Shown piece by piece: positions 6,501 through 10,729 of a stretch of DNA of 10,729 nt. Below the pieces are notes generated by a model that saw nothing but the letters and a program-made list of their open reading frames with translations, had not been told where the DNA came from and did no database searches. Each line of letters opens with the position of its first letter. The first letter of the stretch is position 1. The stretch is taken from contig CAZEZY010000081.1 in the NCBI GenBank assembly GCA_964516635.1, positions 1 through 10,729 of the forward strand, written 5' to 3'. The position numbers and the translations under genes were made by a program. The stretch comes from CAZEZY01 sp964516635 (GTDB lineage Bacteria > Pseudomonadota > Gammaproteobacteria > Burkholderiales > Burkholderiaceae_C).

Positions 6501-7583
6501 ATGCTGTGGATTCAGGGACTGTGGTTTGTCGGGGGGCTGGTGGCGCTGGTGATCGGTGCCGATGCACTGGTGCGCGGGGCTTCAAAGCTCGCGCTGACGT
6601 TCGGCCTTTCTCCCCTGGTGGTGGGCCTGACCATTGTGGCATTTGGCACCAGTGCGCCCGAAATGGCCGTGACGGCCAGCGCCGTGCTCGGTGGCCAGAC
6701 CGACATTGCCGTGGGCAACGTGGTGGGCAGCAACATTTTCAACGTGCTGTTCATTCTGGGGGCCAGTGCCCTGATCGTGCCGCTGGTGGTTCACCAGCAA
6801 CTGATCCGTCAGGAGGTCCCGATCATGCTGGGTGCCTCGCTGCTGCTGCTGGCACTCGGGCTGGATGGTGACATCGCTGTCTGGGAAGGGGCTTCACTGC
6901 TGTTGCTCATGCTGGTTTACACGGCGTTCCTGGTGATCCAGTCCCGCCGGCAGCAAGCCAGCGAACCGAGCGAATATGACGCCGAAATCCGTCCGGCTGC
7001 CGCAGGTGCCTGGGATGCCAGCATCGGGGTTCAAGTGGGCCTCATCGTGGCTGGCCTGGCCTTGCTGGTGCTGGGGTCAGAGTGGCTGGTCGGGTCGGCC
7101 GTGGCCATTGCCAAGGCGTTCGGAGTCAGCGATCTGGTGATTGGCCTCACCATCGTGGCGGCGGGCACCTCCATGCCGGAGGTGGCCACCTCCATCACGG
7201 CCGCCCTGAAGGGCGAGCGCGACATTGCCGTGGGCAATGTCGTGGGCAGCAACACCTTCAACATCCTCGGGGTGGTGGGGCTGGGTGGCTTGCTGGCCGG
7301 TTCGGACGGCCTGACGCTGGTGCCGTCTGTGCTCCATTTCGACATCTGGGTGATGCTGGCGGTGGCGTTTGCCTGTCTGCCGGTGTTTGTCACGGGCCGT
7401 GAAATCGCTCGCTGGGAAGGGGCCGTGTTCCTGTTCTACTACGTGGCCTATGTCGCCTACCTGATTCTGGCGGCCCAGCAGCACGAGGCCATCGAGGCCT
7501 TCTCCGCGGCCATGCTTGGCTTCGTGGTGCCCCTCACCATCGTGACGCTGGTGGTGGTGTGGCTGCGGGAGCCCCGCTCATGA
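6501..7583 (+). CDS. CaCA-family Ca2+(cation)/Na+ antiporter, YrbG/NCX_Mj-like
   Basis: A 360-residue inner-membrane exchanger with about 10 hydrophobic segments and two inverted alpha repeats: GLTIVAFGTSAPEMAV with GNVVGSNIFN (about 42-81), and GLTIVAAGTSMPEVAT with GNVVGSNTFN (about 215-254). The ion-site residues known from the archaeal exchanger NCX_Mj are present: Thr50, Ser51, Glu54, Ser77, Asn81, and in the second repeat Thr223, Ser224, Glu227 and Ser250. Position 254 is Asn where, as I recall, NCX_Mj has Asp240. A hydrophilic loop at about 148-172 separates the halves. The start is supported by AGGAG at 6489-6493 with 7-nt spacing. It lies 86 bp after nhaR on the same strand, suggesting Na+-linked regulation. 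Its 3' end overlaps the convergent kinase gene by 6 bp. The ion actually moved (Ca2+, Mn2+ or another) cannot be told. Confidence 0.92.
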   Translation: MLWIQGLWFVGGLVALVIGADALVRGASKLALTFGLSPLVVGLTIVAFGTSAPEMAVTASAVLGGQTDIAVGNVVGSNIFNVLFILGASALIVPLVVHQQLIRQEVPIMLGASLLLLALGLDGDIAVWEGASLLLLMLVYTAFLVIQSRRQQASEPSEYDAEIRPAAAGAWDASIGVQVGLIVAGLALLVLGSEWLVGSAVAIAKAFGVSDLVIGLTIVAAGTSMPEVATSITAALKGERDIAVGNVVGSNTFNILGVVGLGGLLAGSDGLTLVPSVLHFDIWVMLAVAFACLPVFVTGREIARWEGAVFLFYYVAYVAYLILAAQQHEAIEAFSAAMLGFVVPLTIVTLVVVWLREPRS

Positions 7584-8963
7584 ACCTTGCCCTTCGGCGA
7601 CGCCAGCCTTGAGACGCACCACGACCGTGAGGCCGCCGCCCGGTGTGTCCTCCAGCCGCAGGGTGCCGTTCTTGTTTTTCACGATCTGCCACACGATGGC
7701 CAGCCCCAGGCCGCTGCCCTGGGTGTTTTGAGGATTCAGTCGAACGAAGCGTTGCAGAGCCCGTTCTCGATCGGATTCGGGAATGCCCGGACCGTTGTCG
7801 ATCACGGCCAGTTCCACCTCATCCCCCTGGGTGCGGACGCGCACATCGACCCGGCAGCCGTGCCGGATGTGCCGCAAGGCGTTGTCCACCAGGTTGTCCA
7901 GAATCACCCGAAGGTTGGCCGGGTCGGCGACCAGCAGAACCGGGGCTGAGGCGTCCAGCCCCAGGTCGATGTCGCGTGCTTCCGCCGCTGCCGAAAAGGC
8001 AGCCACCACGTGGCCGGCCAGTTCGTCCAGCGAAACCATCCGGGCTTCCCGTTCTCGGACATCCGGTTCGACGCGGGCCATCTGAAGCAGTTGTGCGACC
8101 ATGTGCGACGCGCGTTCAACGCCCCGGTCCAGTTCGTCCAGTGCCTCGATACGCTCGGTTTCGACAGCCCGTCGGGCCAGTTGCGCCTGCAGCTTGACGG
8201 CGGCCAGCGGGGTATTGAGTTCATGCGCTGCGTCGGCCACAAACTGCCGCTGGCCGGCCAGCAAGGTGTCCACCCGTTCCAGCAACTGGTTGAGCGCTTG
8301 TCCCAGCGGGAGCAGTTCATCCGGGAGATCATCGACAGGGAAGGGGTGCAGATCGGTACCCTTGCGTGCAACCATGTCGCGACCCATGACATCCAGCGGG
8401 GCCAGTGCACGAACCACCGCCGTCCGGATCAGCAGCCCCATCACCATCACCAGCAGGGCCATGGGCACCATCAGCCAGGGAATCATGGTGGCAAAACTGC
8501 TGGCACGGTCGCTCGACGTGACGGCCACCTGAACCATCTGCCCGGTGTCGACAATGGTGTACACGCGCCAGACCTCACCGTCCCACGGCACGACGTGCAA
8601 GCCCGCCGGTTGCATGGGCGGACCCACGCTTTCATGGGAGCTGTAAACCAGTTCCCCATCGGGCTTCCAGATCTGGCTCACAAAACGGCCGAGGTCTTCG
8701 ACCGCTTCCTCTTGCATGGCCTCGCCAGGCGCATCCGGGTTCTCCGGTGTGGGTGAAGTCACCGCGGGCGCCACACTCGGTCTGGCCGGCCGTGGTGTGC
8801 CCCCATGGCGGACCACCGAGTGGGCAATCTGCTCCAGGCCATAGTCCCGGATGCGGTTGAAACCGTCCCAGGCCAGCTGATAGGTGACAGCGCTGACGAT
8901 GAGGCCCGTGACCAGCAAGGCACCGATCTGCCAGAACAGCAGCCGCTGGCGGATGGAGTTCAT
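7578..8963 (-). CDS. qseC: QseC/PmrB-type sensor histidine kinase
   Basis: A 461-residue kinase. TM1 spans about 11-29 and TM2 about 158-180, flanking a periplasmic domain with a Pro/Ala-rich stretch (56-80) and an acidic patch, EAMQEEAVED at 81-90. HAMP-like residues follow at about 181-235. The H-box is FVADAAHELNTPLAAVKLQ with phospho-acceptor His247; Asn replaces the usual Arg after HEL. ATP-binding marks are the N-box around NLVDNALRH (357-365), the G1 box DNGPGIP (389-395) and the G2 box GSGLGLAI (416-423). The ATG at 8963 overlaps the regulator stop as ATGA, so the two are translationally coupled. Earlier in-frame codons lie inside the regulator gene and are rejected. PmrB is the nearest alternative name. 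The signal is unknown; cations, iron or catecholamine-type signals are known for relatives. Confidence 0.9.
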   Translation of the reverse strand: MNSIRQRLLFWQIGALLVTGLIVSAVTYQLAWDGFNRIRDYGLEQIAHSVVRHGGTPRPARPSVAPAVTSPTPENPDAPGEAMQEEAVEDLGRFVSQIWKPDGELVYSSHESVGPPMQPAGLHVVPWDGEVWRVYTIVDTGQMVQVAVTSSDRASSFATMIPWLMVPMALLVMVMGLLIRTAVVRALAPLDVMGRDMVARKGTDLHPFPVDDLPDELLPLGQALNQLLERVDTLLAGQRQFVADAAHELNTPLAAVKLQAQLARRAVETERIEALDELDRGVERASHMVAQLLQMARVEPDVREREARMVSLDELAGHVVAAFSAAAEARDIDLGLDASAPVLLVADPANLRVILDNLVDNALRHIRHGCRVDVRVRTQGDEVELAVIDNGPGIPESDRERALQRFVRLNPQNTQGSGLGLAIVWQIVKNKNGTLRLEDTPGGGLTVVVRLKAGVAEGQGS

Positions 8964-9622
8964 TCGGCGGCCACCAGCTTGTAGCCGACGCCGCGGACGT
9001 TCCGGATCCACTGGGGGCCCAGCTTGCGGCGCAGGTTGTGCAGGTGTACCTCGACGGCGTTGCTGGCAATTTCTTCGTCCCAGCCATAGAGCTGACTTTC
9101 GAGTTGCCCACGCGACAGCACGGTACCGGCTTTTTCCAGGAGCGCGAGCAGCAGGGAGAACTCGCGTGCGCTCAAGTTCAGGGGTTGCTGGTTGAGCATG
9201 GCCACACGCCGCTGGGGATGGACGACCAATCCACCGAGCCGGATCTCGGGTTGAGACCGCCCGCCGCGTCGTCGGCTCACGGCATGGACCCGGGCAATCA
9301 GCTCGTCGAGGTCGAAGGGTTTGGGCAGGTAATCGTCAGCACCCAGGTTGAGCCCGGCGATGCGGTCGCTGACGGCGTCGCGCGCCGACACCACCAGAAC
9401 GGCCACATCCATGCTGGACTGACGGATCCATTCCAGCAGTTTCAGGCCGTCCTGGCCGGGCAAGCCGATGTCGAGCAGCACGACATCGTACGTTTCGGTC
9501 CGCAGCGCCGTCTGGGCCTGCTGCCCATCGCGTGTCCAGTCGAGGGTGAAGCCCGCCATTCGAAGGCCACGTTCGATGCCGCTGCCCAGCATGGCATCGT
9601 CTTCGGCGAGCAGGATACGCAT
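8960..9622 (-). CDS. qseB: QseB/PmrA-type OmpR-family response regulator
   Basis: A 220-residue regulator whose receiver domain (1-115) has the acidic pocket Glu7-Asp8-Asp9, phospho-acceptor Asp51 in VVLLDIGLPGQDG, Ser79 in VVSARD and Lys101 in DDYLPKPFDL. The winged-helix domain (about 125-218) contains LSAREFSLLLALLEKAG, YGWDEEIASNAVEVHLHNLR and the terminal RNVRGVGYKL, which match QseB more closely than PmrA. The start at 9622 (MRILLAEDD) is fixed by the family N-terminus. The bases before it on the minus strand (CTTTACTCCCTCAACCC) hold no Shine-Dalgarno sequence, and an intrinsic terminator ends the upstream small gene 34 bp away. Expression therefore depends on read-through, a promoter overlapping the terminator, or leaderless initiation. 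It probably binds the repeat at 9997-10013. Confidence 0.92.
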   Translation of the reverse strand: MRILLAEDDAMLGSGIERGLRMAGFTLDWTRDGQQAQTALRTETYDVVLLDIGLPGQDGLKLLEWIRQSSMDVAVLVVSARDAVSDRIAGLNLGADDYLPKPFDLDELIARVHAVSRRRGGRSQPEIRLGGLVVHPQRRVAMLNQQPLNLSAREFSLLLALLEKAGTVLSRGQLESQLYGWDEEIASNAVEVHLHNLRRKLGPQWIRNVRGVGYKLVAAE

Positions 9623-9655
9623 GGGTTGAGGGAGTAAAGCGTATGAGTGTGCATG

Positions 9656-9682
9656 AAAAAAGCGGGACAAGCCCGCTTTTTT
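9656..9682 (-). terminator. Intrinsic terminator between the small exported protein gene and qseB
   Basis: On the plus strand AAAAAAGCGGG (9656-9666) and CCCGCTTTTTT (9672-9682) are exact complements around the loop ACAAG, giving an 11-bp stem with an A-run and a T-run. The structure is symmetric and would act on either strand. On the minus strand it lies 35 bp after the stop of the small gene and 33 bp before qseB. It should end most transcripts of the small gene and so lower downstream qseBC expression. Confidence 0.85.
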
Positions 9683-9717
9683 CTGGAACCGACCCGGATT
9701 GGGCCGATGCCGGGTGC

Positions 9718-9924
9718 TTACTTCTTGGCAGCAGCGGGGGCGGCCGGTGCAGCGGGAGCGGCTGCGGGCTTGGCTGCTTCCTTGCAGTTCTTGTCTTTGG
9801 CAGGATCGCACTTGGCAGCGGCCGGGGCAGCGGGGGCTGCGGCGGCGGGGGCAGGGGCTTGGGCGTGTGCAGCACCCATCGACAGCAGGGCGGCGGAGAA
9901 GAAAGCAATCAGGGTTTTGTTCAT
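9718..9924 (-). CDS. Small exported Ala/Pro/Lys-rich protein with a central two-Cys motif
   Basis: A 68-residue protein with a clear Sec signal peptide: Asn2-Lys3, hydrophobic TLIAFFSAALLSMGAA, and AHA at 19-21 before a likely cleavage ahead of Gln22. The mature ~47 residues are low complexity and nearly symmetric: an Ala/Pro arm, Lys38, the core CDPAKDKNC (39-47), Lys48, then another Ala/Pro arm ending in Lys67-Lys68. The two Cys, seven residues apart, could form a disulfide or bind metal in the periplasm. The mature chain is basic. The ATG at 9924 has AAGGA at 9935-9931 with a 6-nt gap. A strong terminator follows and a QseB-like box lies 73 bp upstream. It occupies the place of ygiW before qseBC but is not YgiW. 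I do not recognise a named family; the function is unknown. Confidence 0.82.
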   Translation of the reverse strand: MNKTLIAFFSAALLSMGAAHAQAPAPAAAAPAAPAAAKCDPAKDKNCKEAAKPAAAPAAPAAPAAAKK

Positions 9925-9952
9925 GTGGGGTCCTTGGTTGTAGATACAGATC

Positions 9953-9974
9953 GTCGCCTGATTTGGTTGGCGAC
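9953..9974 (-). repeat. 6-bp inverted repeat in the leader of the small exported protein gene
   Basis: GTCGCC (9953-9958) and GGCGAC (9969-9974) form a stem with a 10-nt loop, ending 28 bp before the ATG and clear of the ribosome-binding site. If transcription starts near 9974, which would fit a weak -10 (AAAAAT, 9986-9981 on the minus strand), this would be a 5'-terminal stem-loop that could stabilise the mRNA. The start site is a guess. Confidence 0.35.
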
Positions 9975-9996
9975 AAAGACATTTTTCAGAGAAAGA

Positions 9997-10013
9997 CTTA
10001 GGAAAGACTTAAG
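9997..10013. promoter_or_regulatory. Predicted QseB/PmrA box (direct repeat, 11-bp period)
   Basis: CTTAGGAAAGACTTAAG contains two half-sites, CTTAG (9997-10001) and CTTAA (10008-10012), separated by 6 bp; they are part of a longer repeat GAAAGACTTA at 9991-10000 and 10002-10011. This fits CTTAA-N6-CTTAA, reported for QseB in Pasteurellaceae, and the PmrA box YTTAAK-N5-YTTAAK with one mismatch. Because CTTAAG is itself palindromic, the site can be read on either strand. It lies 73 bp from the small gene start and 33 bp from the GST-like start, in the same locus as a QseB/PmrA regulator. AT-rich repeats of this kind stand out in this GC-rich window. Confidence 0.6.
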
Positions 10014-10045
10014 ACATTCCGGGTGATGGGTAAGATGCCTGCGCC

Positions 10046-10714
10046 ATGCCCTCCGAACACCCGCTGCTGTACACCTACCGTCGCTGCCCCTATGCCATGC
10101 GCGCCCGCATGGCGCTCCTGCATGCCGGTTTGCGGTTTGATGCGCACGAGATCTCGTTGCGCGACAAACCCCCGGCGCTGCTGCGTGCCTCTCCCAAAGG
10201 CACCGTGCCGGTGCTGGTGTTGCCAGATGGCGAAGTGATCGAGCAGAGCTGGGACATCATCCGCTGGGCGCTCACCCACCCGCAGGCCCGCCCCGAAGCA
10301 GGCCCATGGTGGGCACTGGCCAACACCATGCCCAACCTGCAGCGCCTGCAGGCCAACGACACCGCCTTCAAGCACCACCTCGACCGCTACAAATACCCCG
10401 AGCGGTTCGGCGCCACCACGCCGTCTGACCTTGTGCGAGACCGAGCATCGAACCGGGAGCAGGCCATGACGTTGCTGCGCGACTGGGAGGAGCCGTTGCG
10501 AGCACAACCCTATCTGGGTGGGCAGACACCTTGTGCCACCGATCTCGCCATCTTTCCCTTTGTCCGGCAGTTCGCGGCGGTGGACCCCGCCTGGTTTGAT
10601 GGCCTGCCGCTGCCTGGGCTTCAGCGCTGGCTGCAACACTGGCTCGGCTGCCCGTTGTTCCAGCGTTGCATGATCAAACTGCCCACCAACCAGGTCGTGG
10701 CTTTCGAGGGATAG
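10046..10714 (+). CDS. Glutathione S-transferase-like protein with CPYA active site
   Basis: A 222-residue cytosolic protein with an N-terminal thioredoxin-fold domain (about 6-82): YTYRRCPYAMRARMAL holds Cys14 in a CPYA motif, TVPVL at 53-57 contains the cis-Pro55 of the fold, and EQS at 66-68 matches the glutathione gamma-glutamyl contact. The remainder (about 95-215) is the all-helical C-terminal domain, including the ATDLAIFPFVRQF stretch, a common GST helix with an Asp N-cap. Cys14 instead of Tyr/Ser suggests thiol-transferase or glutathionyl chemistry (omega/beta/Grx2-like) rather than simple conjugation, but the substrate is unknown. The ATG at 10046 is the first in frame; no clear ribosome-binding site precedes it. 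The gene diverges from the small exported protein gene and may share its control region. The stop lies 15 bp before the window end. Confidence 0.85.
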   Translation: MPSEHPLLYTYRRCPYAMRARMALLHAGLRFDAHEISLRDKPPALLRASPKGTVPVLVLPDGEVIEQSWDIIRWALTHPQARPEAGPWWALANTMPNLQRLQANDTAFKHHLDRYKYPERFGATTPSDLVRDRASNREQAMTLLRDWEEPLRAQPYLGGQTPCATDLAIFPFVRQFAAVDPAWFDGLPLPGLQRWLQHWLGCPLFQRCMIKLPTNQVVAFEG

Positions 10715-10729
10715 ACACTGAGGCTGAGA

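Noticed and set aside
8010..8756. 248-codon plus-strand frame opposite the kinase
   Set aside because: The Gln/His/Arg-rich translation is antisense to conserved histidine-kinase motifs, so it is a shadow frame.
9718..9924. Ala/Pro repeats of the small protein as a tandem DNA repeat or CRISPR-like array
   Set aside because: The repetition comes from Ala and Pro codons inside an open frame with a signal peptide; there are no regular repeat-spacer units.
9643..10026. Plus-strand frames opposite the small exported protein (127 and 98 codons)
   Set aside because: They are Gly/Ala-rich mirrors of the Ala/Pro arms, and run through the terminator and the divergent promoter region.

Overview
The window reads as chromosomal DNA of a high-GC betaproteobacterium, most likely Burkholderiales and perhaps a Comamonadaceae relative. 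The basis is strong G/C preference at third codon positions, the style of the QseB/QseC-type two-component pair and the CPYA glutathione-transferase-like protein. This assignment is inference; no rRNA or other marker is present.

Layout. Positions 1-479 hold no intact gene. A minus-strand stretch (1-92) reads as a piece of a haemolysin-type calcium-binding protein, a second start-less frame lies at 106-291, and a strong inverted repeat followed by T-tracts lies at 347-390. From 480 to 5256 four plus-strand genes are packed as a probable operon: a YbaK/ProX-type aminoacyl-tRNA deacylase, an ABC ATPase, a large FtsX-type ABC permease with 8 predicted membrane segments, and a HlyD/RND-type periplasmic adaptor. 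The last three form a MacAB/DevBCA-like export or envelope machine without its own outer-membrane channel. A 255-bp spacer rich in inverted repeats precedes nhaR (5512-6414), a LysR-type regulator, and a CaCA-family cation/Na+ antiporter (6501-7583). The antiporter ends convergently with a minus-strand histidine kinase gene; the two overlap by 6 bp in a shared TCATGA.

On the minus strand, 9924 to 7578 holds a small exported Ala/Pro/Lys-rich protein, a near-perfect intrinsic terminator, a QseB/PmrA-type response regulator and a QseC-type kinase that overlaps it by ATGA. A plus-strand glutathione-transferase-like gene (10046-10714) diverges from the small gene. The 121-bp intergene between them holds a direct repeat (CTTAG-N6-CTTAA, 9997-10012) that resembles the binding box of the QseB/PmrA regulator family.

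How the parts may work together. The most interesting unit is small exported protein + QseB box + terminator + qseBC. It resembles the ygiW-qseBC arrangement of Pasteurellaceae, but with an unrelated low-complexity protein in the first position. The second is nhaR coupled to a CaCA antiporter rather than to nhaA, which suggests a Na+-responsive circuit with a different effector. I see no CRISPR array, insertion sequence, tRNA, rRNA, prophage or obvious defence system. Most genes are conventional, and the novelty claims are limited to regulatory architecture and one small protein.
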